A stretch of 50,388 nt of DNA from Roseateles sp. (GCA_015657635.1 JACDQM010000017.1:1-50388), one strand, 5' to 3'; counted from the stretch's first letter, positions 27,986 to 39,177 are shown. The notes: a model not told the origin generated them from the sequence alone. Program-made: numbers and translations.

Positions 27986-28000
27986 AGGCATGGCTCTTGC
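27986..28000 (+). promoter_or_regulatory. Candidate sigma-54 (-24/-12) promoter of the TonB receptor
   Basis: AGGCATGGCTCTTGC has GG at 27987-27988, 10 nt, then GC at 27999-28000, the invariant sigma-54 spacing. GGCA and TTGC match the consensus TGGCAC-N5-TTGC. The start of transcription would be near 28012, leaving a leader of about 260 nt before the receptor ATG. Confidence 0.5.
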
Positions 28001-28269
28001 GCCACGGCTGTCACAAAGCGCCCGGCTCAGCACGGGTTGCGCAGCCCAGCAGGAGACATCGACACCATGCCGCATCAGCACCACGCCAGCGGGCCCTCCC
28101 CCGGCCCCTGAGCCCCAGCGCCGGCGCATCGCCGCGCCTTTCTCCCCCCCACCGGATCTCGCCTTTTTCGCGCTTCCGGCCTGGCAGGCCGGCGGGTCGA
28201 ACTCGGCCTGACGACAAGAAGACTGAAAAAGAACTGTTCCGAACCCCTGCCTTCGACGGAGACCACACG

Positions 28270-30495
28270 ATGAGCACAACAAGTCCGCACCGCTTCACCC
28301 GCCTCGGCCTGGCCCTGGCTGCCGCTTTTTCGCTGCACGGCCTGGCCGCCGCGCAAACGGACGCCCCGGCGAAGACCGAGGACGCCAGCAAGGCCGAGGT
28401 CACCGCGCTGGAAACCGTCACCGTGACGGCGCGCCGCCGCGAGGAAAGCCTGCGCGATGTGCCGGTGGCCGTCACCGCGATGAGCGGCGCCAAGCTGGAG
28501 AGCCTGAACGTGCGCAACCTGGGCGATCTGCAGGGCCAGGTGCCCAGCCTCACCGTCTATGCCGCGCGCGGCAGCAACACCACGCTGACCACCTTCATCC
28601 GCGGCGTCGGCCAGGCCGATCCGCTGTGGGGCGTGGATGCCGGCGTCGGCATCTACCTGGATGACGTCTACATTGCGCGCCCGCAGGGCGCGCTGCTGGA
28701 GGTGTTCGACACCGAGCGCATCGAAGTGCTGCGCGGGCCGCAGGGCACGCTGTATGGCAAGAACACCATCGGCGGCGCGGTCAAGTACGTCTCGCGCAAG
28801 CTGGGCACGCAGACCGAGGGCTCGGCCTCGCTGGCGATCGGCAACTACGGCCAGGCCAACGGCCGGCTGGCCGTGGGCGGCGCCAGCAGCGATGGCCAAT
28901 GGCGCGGCCGCCTGGCAGTGGCCAGCCTCAGCCGCGACGGCTACGGCAAGAACCTGGCCGATGGCAGCGACGTGTCTGACCAGGACACGCAGGCCGGCCG
29001 CGTGCAGGTGGGCTTCTTCCCCACCGGCTCGCCGCTGACCGTGCAGCTGAGCGCGGACGCGACCCACGACGGCTCGAACATGCGCGGCTTCCAGCGCCTG
29101 GGCAGCAACCTCTGGGACCCGGCCAAGACGCCGGCCTCCAGCAGCCGCTACGACATCAACACCGGCATGGCCAACGCCAACCGGACTGACAGCAGCGGCT
29201 ATGCGCTGACGGCCACCTGGCAGCTCAACGAAGCCTGGGCCGCCAAGTACGTGCATGCCTACCGCGACAGCGACACCGCCACCGCGATCGACTTCGACGG
29301 CCTGCCGGGCAAGATCGCCGATGTGCGCGCCAGCTACATCGACCATTCGCGCAGCAACGAGCTGCAGCTCAGCTTTGATGGCGGCGGCAGCCACTCCGGC
29401 GTGCTGGGCGTCTACCACTTCGACGGCCAGGCCGGCGGCAGAGTGGCCAGCACCTTCATCGCCGGCACACCCTTCCAGTCCTTCGGAGTCACCGGCGGCA
29501 CGGTCTACACCACCGGCAAGGCGGCCTACGGTGACTGGAGCTGGCGCCTGACGCCGCAACTGGGCGTCAGCGCCGGCCTGCGCTACACGCAGGAGACCAA
29601 GCGTGCCGTGGTGCTGAACCAGGCTTTCGCCAACGACAGCTTCAGCACGCCGATCGCCACGCTGTCCAACTTCGACAAGAGCCGCAGTGTCAGCAACACC
29701 GCACCCAAGCTCTCGCTGGACTACAAGGCCAGCGCCAGCACCAATCTCTATGCCACCGTCTCGCGCGGCTTCAAGTCGGGCGGCTACAACGTGCGCGCCA
29801 ATGTGTTGGCAGTGCCGGCTTCGGCCAAGCCCTTCGAGGACGAGGTGCTGGACTCGCTGGAACTCGGCGCCAAGATGGTGCTGGACCAGGGCCGGCTGGA
29901 GCTCAACACCGCCGTCTTCCACAACAACTACAAGAACGTGCAGCTGTCGGTGTTCACCTCCTACACGCAGCCCAACGGCCAGCAAGGCTTCTTCGGTGAC
30001 TTCACCAACGCCGGCCGCGCCAATGTGAACGGCGCGGAGTTGGAATTCATCTGGCGCCCCAGCACAAGCTGGACCGTGAGCGGCAACCTGGCAGCGCTGG
30101 ACGCCAAGTACAAGGAATACCTGGACCGCGGCGTCAATGTGGCGAGCCAGAAGAAGTTCACCAACACGCCCAAGTTCCAGGGCGCGCTGAACGTGGAGCA
30201 CCGCGCGGCCGCGGCCTTCGGCGGTGTGCTGCGCACACGGGTCGGTGTCAGCCATCGCACCAAGGTCTATCCGACCACGGACCTGAGCGAGGCGATCGCG
30301 CAGGACAGCTACAGCCTCTTGTCGGCCGGCGTGATCTGGGAGCGCGACCGCAGCCTGAGCTTCGCGCTGCAGGGCAGCAACCTCACCAACAAGGCCTACC
30401 GCACCGATGGCTACAACATCCCGGCGCTGGGCATCCTGACCGGCTACTACGGTGCACCGCGGCAGATCACGGCCAGCGTGAACTACCGGTTCTGA
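28270..30495 (+). CDS. TonB-dependent outer-membrane receptor
   Basis: A 741-residue receptor. Signal peptide about 1-29 (ending in GLAAAQ), a TonB box-like ETVTVTARRREESLRDVPVAVTAMS, the plug domain (IRGVGQADPLWGVDAGVGIYLDDVYIARPQGALLEVFDTERIEVLRGPQGTLYGKNTIGG split over several conserved motifs) and a 22-strand barrel ending in aromatic ITASVNYRF. The style is that of the large iron-complex or specialised-nutrient receptors. The substrate is unknown; it need not be iron. The gene lies before a sigma-54 activator and shares upstream elements with the ABC-transporter operon at 34106, suggesting uptake of the same compound. The ATG at 28270 opens the signal peptide. Confidence 0.93.
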   Translation: MSTTSPHRFTRLGLALAAAFSLHGLAAAQTDAPAKTEDASKAEVTALETVTVTARRREESLRDVPVAVTAMSGAKLESLNVRNLGDLQGQVPSLTVYAARGSNTTLTTFIRGVGQADPLWGVDAGVGIYLDDVYIARPQGALLEVFDTERIEVLRGPQGTLYGKNTIGGAVKYVSRKLGTQTEGSASLAIGNYGQANGRLAVGGASSDGQWRGRLAVASLSRDGYGKNLADGSDVSDQDTQAGRVQVGFFPTGSPLTVQLSADATHDGSNMRGFQRLGSNLWDPAKTPASSSRYDINTGMANANRTDSSGYALTATWQLNEAWAAKYVHAYRDSDTATAIDFDGLPGKIADVRASYIDHSRSNELQLSFDGGGSHSGVLGVYHFDGQAGGRVASTFIAGTPFQSFGVTGGTVYTTGKAAYGDWSWRLTPQLGVSAGLRYTQETKRAVVLNQAFANDSFSTPIATLSNFDKSRSVSNTAPKLSLDYKASASTNLYATVSRGFKSGGYNVRANVLAVPASAKPFEDEVLDSLELGAKMVLDQGRLELNTAVFHNNYKNVQLSVFTSYTQPNGQQGFFGDFTNAGRANVNGAELEFIWRPSTSWTVSGNLAALDAKYKEYLDRGVNVASQKKFTNTPKFQGALNVEHRAAAAFGGVLRTRVGVSHRTKVYPTTDLSEAIAQDSYSLLSAGVIWERDRSLSFALQGSNLTNKAYRTDGYNIPALGILTGYYGAPRQITASVNYRF

Positions 30496-30608
30496 AGGGG
30501 CGCTGCGCTATTGCCATGCCTCTGGCACCAGCGCCTCAGGGCGGCCCCGCAGTCGCGGGGCCGCAGCGCACTGCTACATTGACGCGGCTTCCGGCTCCCA
30601 CACGACCG

Positions 30609-32138
<1,530 letters not shown>

Positions 32139-32167
32139 AAAAGTGGCGGAAACGCCTTCGATATTTG

Positions 32168-32196
32168 TTGACGCTGATTTTATCATTTGTGCAATA
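32168..32196 (+). promoter_or_regulatory. AT-rich promoter candidate for the chemoreceptor
   Basis: In an AT-rich island unusual for this DNA, TTGACG (32168-32173) is followed after 17 nt by GCAATA (32191-32196), with TATCAT alternatives nearby. It lies about 115 nt before the ATG at 32312. Confidence 0.35.
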
Positions 32197-32311
32197 AATG
32201 CATTGATTGCCGACCCCGTTTGGGCCGACAGTCAGACATCCGCTCGGCTTGGCTGGGTGGCACTGGTTCGCCGTGCGCGACGCTTCCTTCGATCAATACA
32301 AGGAGACAAGC

Positions 32312-33856
32312 ATGGGCAAGTTGATGTTGGCAACCCGTCTGCGCCTGGCCGTTCTGGCCGTGGTCTTGGGCTTCGTGGCCCTCGTGGTGGTGCTGGAGCT
32401 GCGGGCGGCGGACAGCCTGCTGGGCGTGAAGATGCTGACCACGGTGGAGCAGGTCAAGCTGGGCGAGAAGATCGCCCGTGAGCACTACGACAAGGCGCGC
32501 GCCGGCGCCATGAGCGAGGCCGATGCCAAGGCCGCCGCGGCCGCCGCGATCGGCAAGATCCGCTACTCGGGCAGCGAGTACCTGTGGATCAACGACATGG
32601 GTCCAGCCATGGTGATGCACCCGATCCGCCCCGACCTGAACGGCAAGGATCTCACTGGCAACAAGGACCCCAAGGGCAAGGCGCTGTTCGTCGAGTTCGT
32701 GCAGGTGGTCAAGGCCAGCGGGTCCGGCTATGTGGACTATATGTGGCCCAAGCCCGGCGCCAAGGAACCGGAACCCAAGCGCTCCTTCGTGCAGGGCTTC
32801 GCGCCCTGGGGCTGGGTGATCGGCTCGGGCGTCTACATCGACGATGTCAACGCGGTCGCCCGCAAGGACGCCACCTTCGCGCTGATCATTGTGGCGATCG
32901 GCGGAGGCCTGGCCTTGCTGGGGGTCGAGCTGTTCGTGCGCGGCCTGCGCCGCCGCCTGAGCAGCATGCGCGATGTGATGCACGCGGTGGCCGAGGGCGA
33001 TCTGCGCGCGCGCATCGAAGCCGGACCGCCCGATGAGCTGGGCCTGGTGCTGCGCGAGGTGATCGCGATGCAGACGCGCCTGACCGACCTGGTGCGGGCG
33101 ATCCGCGAAGCCACCGAATCCATCGGCATAGCCTCGGGCGAAGTGGCGCAGGGCAGCCAGGACCTGTCGGCCCGCACCGAGCAGGCTGCAGCCAATCTGC
33201 AGCAGACGGCGGCCTCGATGCAGGAGCTGACAGGCCAGGTGCAGCAAGCCTCGCATGCCGCCGACCAGACCCGGCAGCTGGCCGATACCGCCGCCGGCCA
33301 GGCCCGCGGGGGCGCGCAGGTGATGAGTCAGGTGGTGCAGACCATGGACGGCATCGCCGCCTCCAGCCGCAAGATCTCGGACATCATCACCGTGATCGAT
33401 GGCGTGGCTTTCCAGACCAATATCCTGGCGCTGAATGCCGCGGTCGAAGCGGCGCGTGCCGGCGAGCAGGGGCGCGGCTTCGCGGTGGTGGCCTCCGAAG
33501 TACGCGCGCTGGCGCAGCGCTCGGCGCAGGCGGCCAAGGAGATCAAGCAGCTGATCATGGAATCGGTTGAGCGGGTCAATGCAGGCAGCCAGCAGGTCGG
33601 CCGTGCCGGCGACTCGATGAACGACATCCTGGCCGCCGTGCAGCGCGTCACCACCACGGTCAGCGAAATCAGCCAGACCAGCGCCGGCCAGTCCGATGGC
33701 ATCGCCCAGGTCAATGTGGCGATGGTCAACCTGGACGGCATGACGCAGCAGAATGCGGCGCTGGTGGAGCAGACCGCCGCCGCCGCCGAGGCGCTGAAGC
33801 AGCAGGCCCAGATGCTCAACGCCACCGTTGACGTGTTCAAGATTCAGGCAGCCTGA
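32312..33856 (+). CDS. Methyl-accepting chemotaxis protein with single-Cache sensor
   Basis: A 514-residue chemoreceptor. TM1 at about 11-31 ([19 protein letters not shown]), a periplasmic single-Cache domain with the signature [44 protein letters not shown] and [15 protein letters not shown]2 ([20 protein letters not shown]), HAMP, and the signalling domain with [19 protein letters not shown] and [16 protein letters not shown]. Single-Cache chemoreceptors of this type often sense small organic acids; ligand unknown. A strong AAGGAG ribosome-binding site precedes ATG 32312. It is followed by a stable hairpin. Its place between the sigma-54 activator and the ABC operon suggests chemotaxis toward the substrate taken up. 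Confidence 0.95.
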   Translation: MGKLMLATRLRLAVLAVVLGFVALVVVLELRAADSLLGVKMLTTVEQVKLGEKIAREHYDKARAGAMSEADAKAAAAAAIGKIRYSGSEYLWINDMGPAMVMHPIRPDLNGKDLTGNKDPKGKALFVEFVQVVKASGSGYVDYMWPKPGAKEPEPKRSFVQGFAPWGWVIGSGVYIDDVNAVARKDATFALIIVAIGGGLALLGVELFVRGLRRRLSSMRDVMHAVAEGDLRARIEAGPPDELGLVLREVIAMQTRLTDLVRAIREATESIGIASGEVAQGSQDLSARTEQAAANLQQTAASMQELTGQVQQASHAADQTRQLADTAAGQARGGAQVMSQVVQTMDGIAASSRKISDIITVIDGVAFQTNILALNAAVEAARAGEQGRGFAVVASEVRALAQRSAQAAKEIKQLIMESVERVNAGSQQVGRAGDSMNDILAAVQRVTTTVSEISQTSAGQSDGIAQVNVAMVNLDGMTQQNAALVEQTAAAAEALKQQAQMLNATVDVFKIQAA

Positions 33857-33867
33857 AGTAGCACTCC

Positions 33868-33900
33868 GTCTGGATTTCAGGCATCGCCTGGAATCCAGAC
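33868..33900. promoter_or_regulatory. Palindromic site pair upstream of the ABC operon
   Basis: GTCTGGATTTCAGGC (33868-33882), ATC, GCCTGGAATCCAGAC (33886-33900): 14 of 15 arm positions pair. It could be the terminator of the chemoreceptor gene. It also matches the site at 27873 in 13 of 15 positions and lies about 120 bp upstream of a -24/-12 element, so I favour an activator-binding site. Both roles may apply. Confidence 0.5.
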
Positions 33901-34011
33901 AGCAGCTTGCCCATCGCCCAGCACCAGGCTGTGAGGCTGCGCAGCTGCAACGTTCGCATCTGCCCCGCTTTTGGGGCGTTCTCCTGGGGTTTTCACCAAG
34001 CTGGTGCGCAC

Positions 34012-34026
34012 AGGCACAAGGCTTGC
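34012..34026 (+). promoter_or_regulatory. Candidate sigma-54 (-24/-12) promoter of the ABC operon
   Basis: AGGCACAAGGCTTGC has GG (34013-34014), 10 nt, GC (34025-34026), and matches TGGCAC-N5-TTGC except for the first base. The inferred transcript start is near 34038, giving a leader of about 68 nt before the ATG at 34106. Confidence 0.6.
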
Positions 34027-34105
34027 GTGAGATAGCGTCAGCGCTCGCCCTTGCACCTGAGCAAGAGAAGGCCGGGCGCCCTCGACAACACCAGGAGACA
34101 CACCC

Positions 34106-35326
34106 ATGACGATGACGAAGCATTGGCTCGCCCTGAGCCATGTCGCGGTGGCGGCAGCCAGCCTGCTGCTCGCCGCCACGACCACCCCGGCCCTGGCCCA
34201 GGGCAGCGGCGGCAAGGAAATCCGCATCGCCCATGTCTACAGCAAGACCGGGCCCTTGGAGGCCTACGGCAAGCAGACCGCCACGGGCTTCATGATGGGT
34301 CTGGACTACGCCACCGGCGGAACGATGACCGTGGCGGGCAAGAAGCTGGTGGTGATCGAGAAGGACGACCAGGGCAAGCCCGATGTGGGCAAGAGCCTGC
34401 TGGCCACTGCCTATGGCGACGACAAGGCCGACATCGCGGTCGGACCGACCTCCTCCGGCGTGGCGCTGGCGATGCTGCCGGTGGCCGAGGAATACAAGAA
34501 GATCCTGATGGTGGAGCCGGCCGTGGCCGACTCGATCACCGGCGACAAGTGGAACAAGTACATCTTCCGCACCGGCCGCAACTCTTCGCAGGACGCCATC
34601 TCCAACGCGGTGGCACTGGACAAGCCGGGCACCACCATCGCCACGCTGGCGCAGGACTATGCCTTCGGCCGTGACGGCGTGAAGGCCTTCAAGGACGCGA
34701 TCAAGAAGGCCAAGATCGTCCACGAGGAATACCTGCCGACCACCACCACCGACTTCACCGCCGGCGCGCAGCGCCTGATCGACAAGCTCAAGGACCAGCC
34801 GGGCCGCAAGGTGATCTTCATCATCTGGGCCGGCGCGGGCAACCCTTTCAAGATCGCCGATCTGGACTTGAAGCGCCATGGCATCGAGATTTCATCGGGC
34901 GGCAACATCCTGCCCGCGATGACGGCCTACAAGCAGTTTCCGGGCATGGAAGGCGCGAGCTATTACTACTTCGGCATGCCCAAGAATCCGGTCAACGAGT
35001 GGCTGGTGGCCAACCACTACAAGCAGTTCAAGGCACCGCCGGACTTCTTCACCGCCGGTGGCATGAGCGCGGCGATCGCCATCGTCGAGGCGCTGAAGAA
35101 GACCAATGGCGACACCAGCACCAACAAGCTGATCAAGACCATGGAAGGCATGAGCTTCGAGACGCCGAAGGGCAAGATGACCTTCCGCCCGGAAGACCAT
35201 CAGGCAATGCAGTCGATGTATCACTTCAAGATCAAGGTGGATCCGGCGTTTGCGTGGGGGGTGCCGGAGTTGGTGCGGGAGATCAAGCCTGACGAAATGC
35301 AGGTCCCCATCCGCAACAAGCGCTGA
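34106..35326 (+). CDS. ABC transporter substrate-binding protein (Liv type)
   Basis: A 406-residue periplasmic-binding protein of the type 1 (Leu/Ile/Val-like) class. The signal peptide is at about 1-31 (ending in TTTPALAQ). The mature domain begins KEIRIAHVYSKTGPLEAYGKQTATGFMMGLDYATGG, and AVGPTSSGVALAMLPVAEE, DYAFGRDGVKAFKDAI and GMSFETPKGKMTFRPEDHQAMQ are typical later motifs. The class transports amino acids, amides, ureas or acyl compounds; the substrate here is not assigned. First gene of the operon, behind CCAGGAGA and a -24/-12 promoter candidate. It is separated from the ATPase gene by a large palindromic element that may hold its own expression above that of the other genes. Confidence 0.93.
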   Translation: MTMTKHWLALSHVAVAAASLLLAATTTPALAQGSGGKEIRIAHVYSKTGPLEAYGKQTATGFMMGLDYATGGTMTVAGKKLVVIEKDDQGKPDVGKSLLATAYGDDKADIAVGPTSSGVALAMLPVAEEYKKILMVEPAVADSITGDKWNKYIFRTGRNSSQDAISNAVALDKPGTTIATLAQDYAFGRDGVKAFKDAIKKAKIVHEEYLPTTTTDFTAGAQRLIDKLKDQPGRKVIFIIWAGAGNPFKIADLDLKRHGIEISSGGNILPAMTAYKQFPGMEGASYYYFGMPKNPVNEWLVANHYKQFKAPPDFFTAGGMSAAIAIVEALKKTNGDTSTNKLIKTMEGMSFETPKGKMTFRPEDHQAMQSMYHFKIKVDPAFAWGVPELVREIKPDEMQVPIRNKR

Positions 35327-35341
35327 TCGTTCGGCTACTGC

Positions 35342-35439
35342 GCGACTGCCTGGCGTCGTTGCGGGTCCCTCCGCGAATCCTCACGACCAGGAAGGTCGTT
35401 CCGGTTCGCGGATCCGCCCGCGCCTAGCCAGACAGCCGC
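35342..35439. repeat. Intergenic palindromic element A, about 98 bp
   Basis: Two imperfect arms of about 46-47 nt (35342-35388 and 35394-35439) surround AGGAA. The arms share CCTGGCGTCGTTGC near one end and CGCCTAGCCAGA with CGCTCGCT near the other. Element B at 41941-42053 has the related words TCTGGCGTTGTTGC (minus strand) and TAGCCAGAACCGCTTCGC. This suggests a REP- or MITE-like dispersed family. Here it lies between the first and second gene of an operon. Confidence 0.5.
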
Positions 35440-35503
35440 TCGCTACGCCTCGGGCTCTGGCAGCTCCTTGGTCTGCGGCCTTCCTATCGCCTGCGAGAAC
35501 TTC

Positions 35504-36265
35504 GTGCTCGAAACCAAAAACCTCACCATCCGCTTCGGCGGGCATGTGGCGGTGGACCATGTGTCCTGCGCCTTCACGCCCGGCACGCTGACGGCCATCG
35601 TCGGGCCGAATGGCGCCGGCAAGACGACTTACTTCAACCTGATCTCGGGCCAGCTGCGCGCCAGCGAGGGTCAGGTCTTGCTGGATGGCGAGGATCTGAC
35701 GCGCCTGCCGGCGCCGCTGCGCACGCGGCGCGGCCTGGGGCGAGCGTTCCAGCTGACCCAGCTGTTTCCGCACCTGACAGTGCTGGAAAACGTGCGGCTG
35801 GCGGTGCAGGCGCGCCGAGGCGTGGGTCTGCGCATGCTGTCGGTCTGGCTCAATCACAAGGATCTGCTGGATGAGGCGCGCCACATCGTCGAGCGGGTTC
35901 GCCTGGCCGACAAGGCCACGGCCATCGCCGCCAGCCTGCCGCATGGCGACCAGCGCAAGCTCGAAGTGGCGATGCTGATCGCACTCGATCCCAAGGTCTA
36001 TATGTTCGACGAACCCACGGCCGGCATGAGCGTGGATGAGGTGCCGGTGATCCTGGATCTGATCCGCGAACTGAAGGCCAAACGCGAGCACACCATCCTG
36101 CTGGTCGAACACAAGATGGACGTGGTGCGCGAGCTGGCCGACCGCATCATCGTGCTGCACAACGGCCAGCTGGTGGCTGACGGCGAACCGGCCACGGTGA
36201 TCGCCTCGCCGGTGGTGCAGAACGCCTATCTGGGCCTGGCGGCCGAAGAGGAGGCCACGGCATGA
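35504..36265 (+). CDS. ABC transporter ATP-binding protein (LivG type)
   Basis: A 253-residue ATPase of the branched-chain amino-acid transport class. Walker A is GPNGAGKTT, the Q-loop region FQLTQLFPHLTVLENV, the signature SLPHGDQRKLEVA in the LivG form, Walker B KVYMFDEPTAGMS, and the switch histidine in LLVEHKMD. The GTG at 35504 gives LETKNLTIRFGG near the N-terminus, matching homologues; a TTG at 35468 would add 12 residues. The Shine-Dalgarno is weak, so it may depend on coupling or on the leader. It overlaps the next gene by 4 nt (ATGA). Confidence 0.92.
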   Translation: MLETKNLTIRFGGHVAVDHVSCAFTPGTLTAIVGPNGAGKTTYFNLISGQLRASEGQVLLDGEDLTRLPAPLRTRRGLGRAFQLTQLFPHLTVLENVRLAVQARRGVGLRMLSVWLNHKDLLDEARHIVERVRLADKATAIAASLPHGDQRKLEVAMLIALDPKVYMFDEPTAGMSVDEVPVILDLIRELKAKREHTILLVEHKMDVVRELADRIIVLHNGQLVADGEPATVIASPVVQNAYLGLAAEEEATA

Positions 36266-37023
36266 CGACAACGTCGCCCAGCCCCAGGAATTTGCTCAGC
36301 CTGCAGGGCGTGCACACGCATATCGGCGCGTATCACATCCTGCATGGCGTCGACCTCGCAGTGCCCGAAGGCCAGCTGACCATGCTGCTGGGCCGCAACG
36401 GCGCCGGCAAGACCACCACGCTGCGCACCATCATGGGCTTGTGGCCAGCCAGCCAGGGTCAGGTGATGTTCGACGGCCAGACCATCCACGGCCGCGCCAC
36501 GCCTGACATCGCGCAGTTCGGCATCGCCTATGTGCCCGAGAGCATGGGCATCTTTGCCGACCTCACCGTGGCCGAGAACCTGCTGCTGGCCGCGCGCCAG
36601 GCCAAGGGCCTGAAGGATCTGGACACGCAGCGTCTGGAATGGCTGTTCAGCCTGTTCCCGGCGCTGAAGAAATTCTGGCTCTATCCAGCCGGCAAGCTCA
36701 GCGGCGGGCAGAAGCAGATGCTGGCGATTGCCCGCGCCATGATCGAGCCGCGCCGTCTGCTGCTGATCGACGAGCCCAGCAAGGGTCTGGCGCCGGCCAT
36801 CATCCGCAACCTGATCGAGGCGCTGAGCGAGCTGAAGAAGGGCGCGCAGCAGACCACCATCCTGCTGGTCGAGCAGAACTTCATGGTGGCCCGCGCGCTG
36901 GGCGACCAGGTCGCGGTGATGGACGACGGCCGCGTCGTGCACGCCGGCCCCATGCGCGAACTCGCCGAAGACGAAGCGCTGCAACAACGCCTGCTGGGCC
37001 TGAGCCTGGCAGCGCATCAATGA
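36262..37023 (+). CDS. ABC transporter ATP-binding protein (LivF type)
   Basis: A 253-residue ATPase, second of the pair. Walker A GRNGAGKTTT, LivF-style FGIAYVPESMGIFADLTVAENL, signature LSGGQKQMLAIARA, Walker B LLLIDEPSKGLAP, and switch histidine replaced by a glutamine context (LLVEQNFMVA), which is usual in LivF. The start overlaps the previous stop (ATGA). The pair of ATPases energises one import cycle with the permeases at 37032 and 38083. Confidence 0.93.
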   Translation: MTTTSPSPRNLLSLQGVHTHIGAYHILHGVDLAVPEGQLTMLLGRNGAGKTTTLRTIMGLWPASQGQVMFDGQTIHGRATPDIAQFGIAYVPESMGIFADLTVAENLLLAARQAKGLKDLDTQRLEWLFSLFPALKKFWLYPAGKLSGGQKQMLAIARAMIEPRRLLLIDEPSKGLAPAIIRNLIEALSELKKGAQQTTILLVEQNFMVARALGDQVAVMDDGRVVHAGPMRELAEDEALQQRLLGLSLAAHQ

Positions 37024-37031
37024 GGCCCGCC

Positions 37032-38063
37032 ATGAGTGCCATCCCCGCCTCGACAAGCGCCGCCGCCGCGGCCGCCGCCATCCCCAAGGCCCAGTTCGAC
37101 TACATCCCGCTGCTGTTGCTGGCTGCCCTGCCCCTGCTGGCCTGGCCGCTGATCGGCAGCAGCAGCACCTGGGCCACGCTGACGCTGGCCGGTCTGGCGA
37201 TGGGCCTGATCGTCTTCATCATCGCCTCGGGCCTGACCCTGGTGTTCGGCCTGATGGACGTGATGAATTTCGGCCACGGCGTCTTCATCGCCTTGGGCGC
37301 CTTCATGACCACCACGGTGCTGGCCGCAATGAGCGGCTACACCGAGAGCCCGCTGCTGCTGGCCAATCTGTTCGCGGTGGCGGTGGCCGCCGTGGTCGGC
37401 ATGTCGGTGGCCGGTGCAGTGGGCCTGGTGTTCGAGCGTGTGCTGGTGCGCCCCGCTTACGGCCTGCATCTGAAGCAGATCCTCATCACCATGGGCGGCA
37501 TGATCATCGGCGAGGAGCTGATCAAGGTGATCTGGGGCGCACAGATGGTGCCGCTGCCGCTGCCTGAAGGATTGCGCGGCTCGCTGCTGCTCGGCGATGT
37601 GGCGATCGAGAAGTTCCGCCTGGTGGCCGTCTGCACCGGCCTGGCCGTGCTGGTGGCGCTGCTATGGCTGCTCAACAAGACCAAGCTGGGCCTGTTGATC
37701 CGTGCCGGCGTGCAGGACCGCGAGATGGTGGAGAGCCTGGGCTATCGCATCAAGCGCCTGTTCGTCGCGGTCTTCGTCGGCGGCTCGGCGCTGGCCGGCC
37801 TGGGCGGCGTGATGTGGGGCCTGTACCAGCAGGGCGTCACGCCGCTGATCGGCGCACAGGTGAATGTGCTGATCTTCATCGTCATCATCATCGGCGGCCT
37901 GGGTTCGACGCTGGGCTGCCTGGTCGGCGCGCTGCTGGTGGGGCTGATGGCCAACTACACCGGCTTCCTGGTGCCGAAGGTAGCGCTGTTCTCCAACATC
38001 GGCCTGATGGTGGCGATCCTGATGTGGCGGCCGCAAGGCCTCTATCCCGTGACCCAGCGCTGA
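37032..38063 (+). CDS. ABC transporter permease (LivH type)
   Basis: A 343-residue inner-membrane permease with about eight hydrophobic helices. The LivH signature is seen as LTLAGLAMGLIVFIIASGLTLVFGLMDVMNFGHGVFIALGAF over several helices, and the cytoplasmic coupling region is GVQDREMVESLGYRIKRLFVAVF. The first 20 residues are Ala-rich. An alternative ATG at 37020 overlaps the previous stop; I prefer 37032 because GAGG lies 6 nt before it. Confidence 0.92.
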   Translation: MSAIPASTSAAAAAAAIPKAQFDYIPLLLLAALPLLAWPLIGSSSTWATLTLAGLAMGLIVFIIASGLTLVFGLMDVMNFGHGVFIALGAFMTTTVLAAMSGYTESPLLLANLFAVAVAAVVGMSVAGAVGLVFERVLVRPAYGLHLKQILITMGGMIIGEELIKVIWGAQMVPLPLPEGLRGSLLLGDVAIEKFRLVAVCTGLAVLVALLWLLNKTKLGLLIRAGVQDREMVESLGYRIKRLFVAVFVGGSALAGLGGVMWGLYQQGVTPLIGAQVNVLIFIVIIIGGLGSTLGCLVGALLVGLMANYTGFLVPKVALFSNIGLMVAILMWRPQGLYPVTQR

Positions 38064-38082
38064 AGCCCGGGAGACCCCGTCC

Positions 38083-39177
38083 ATGAAAGCCTTGCTCTCC
38101 CACGATCTGCCGCGCAGCAAGCTGCTGAGCCTGCTGCTGATCCTCACCGTCGCCGGCCTGGCGCTGGCGCCCTTCATCTTCCCCGGCATCAAGGCGCTCA
38201 ACGTCGCGGCCAAGGTGCTGATCTTCATCGTGCTGGTGGCCAGCTACGACCTGCTGCTGGGCTATACCGGCATCGTGTCCTTCGCGCACACCATGTTCTT
38301 CGGCATCGGCGCCTATGGCATCGCGATCAGCTCCAGCCGCATGGGCCCGGGCTGGGATGCGGTCGGCCTGGGCCTGGCCGCGGCCCTGGGCCTGTCGCTG
38401 CTGCTGTCGCTGGTGATCGGCCTGTTCTCGCTGCGCGTGAAGGCGATCTTCTTCGCGATGATCACGCTGGCGGTGGCCTCGGCCTTCGTCACGCTGGCCT
38501 CGCAGCTGTCCGAGCTGACTGGCGGCGAGGACGGCCTGACCTTCAAGGTGCCCGAGGCGCTGCAGCCGGCCACCGAGTATCTGGAAGAGCCCTTCCTGGG
38601 CGCGATGATCGACGGCCGCTTCCTCAGCTACTACCTGCTGTTCTTCTCGGTGCTGGCGCTGGTGCTCCTGATGCTGCGCATCGTCAACTCGCCCTTCGGC
38701 CGCGTGCTGCAGGCGATCCGCGAGAACGAATTCCGCGCCGAGGCCATCGGCTACCGCACCGTGGTCTACCGCACGCTCTCCAATGTGCTGGCCGCGCTGT
38801 TCGCCACCTGCGCTGGCGCGCTGCTGGCGCTGTGGCTGCGCTACAGCGGGCCGGACACCTCGATGTCCTTCGAGATCATGCTGGACATCCTGCTGATCGT
38901 CGTGATCGGCGGCATGGGCACGATCTACGGCGCGGTGATCGGCAGCGCGCTGTTCGTGCTGGCGCAGAACTATCTGCAGGACCTGATGCGCCTGGGCGAA
39001 GGCGCCGTGGCCGGCATCCCGGTGCTGTCGCAGCTGGTCTCGCCGGACCGCTGGCTGCTGTGGCTGGGCGTGCTGTTCGTGCTCTCGGTCTATCACTTCC
39101 CCACCGGCATCGTCGGCCGCCTGCGCCTGGGCGCCTTGCTGAGGAACAACAAGCATCTGCAAGAGGCCCGCCGATGA
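38083..39177 (+). CDS. ABC transporter permease (LivM type)
   Basis: A 364-residue permease with about nine to ten helices. The LivM motifs are YDLLLGYTGIVSFAHTMFFGIGAYG and the coupling loop AIRENEFRAEAIGYRTVVYR, with IVVIGGMGTIYGAVIGSALF near the end. It forms the translocation pore with the LivH-type subunit. Its stop overlaps the hydrolase start (ATGA), so the hydrolase belongs to the same operon. Confidence 0.93.
   Translation: MKALLSHDLPRSKLLSLLLILTVAGLALAPFIFPGIKALNVAAKVLIFIVLVASYDLLLGYTGIVSFAHTMFFGIGAYGIAISSSRMGPGWDAVGLGLAAALGLSLLLSLVIGLFSLRVKAIFFAMITLAVASAFVTLASQLSELTGGEDGLTFKVPEALQPATEYLEEPFLGAMIDGRFLSYYLLFFSVLALVLLMLRIVNSPFGRVLQAIRENEFRAEAIGYRTVVYRTLSNVLAALFATCAGALLALWLRYSGPDTSMSFEIMLDILLIVVIGGMGTIYGAVIGSALFVLAQNYLQDLMRLGEGAVAGIPVLSQLVSPDRWLLWLGVLFVLSVYHFPTGIVGRLRLGALLRNNKHLQEARR

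Larger units (their letters stand above)
27784..28269. other. Intergenic region upstream of the TonB-dependent receptor
   Basis: A 486-bp gap with a hairpin right after the dehydrogenase stop (27801-27820), a palindromic site cluster (27822-27894), and a GG-N10-GC element at 27986-28000. Between 28000 and 28269 only GC-rich leader sequence with no clear structure is seen; TGACGACAAGAAGACTG near 28209 lies ahead of the receptor start. No coding region convinced me. Confidence 0.5.

Noticed and set aside
28075-30255. Antisense 726-codon open frame opposite the TonB receptor
   Set aside because: The receptor has all family motifs; the antisense product has none.
32190-32216. TAAA...GCCGACC as a sigma-28 promoter of the second chemoreceptor
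   Set aside because: Spacing between TAAA and GCCG is 10 nt, not about 15.
32250-32275. TGGCACTGGTTCGC as a sigma-54 promoter of the second chemoreceptor
   Set aside because: GG and GC are separated by 9 nt instead of the invariant 10, and TTGC is missing.
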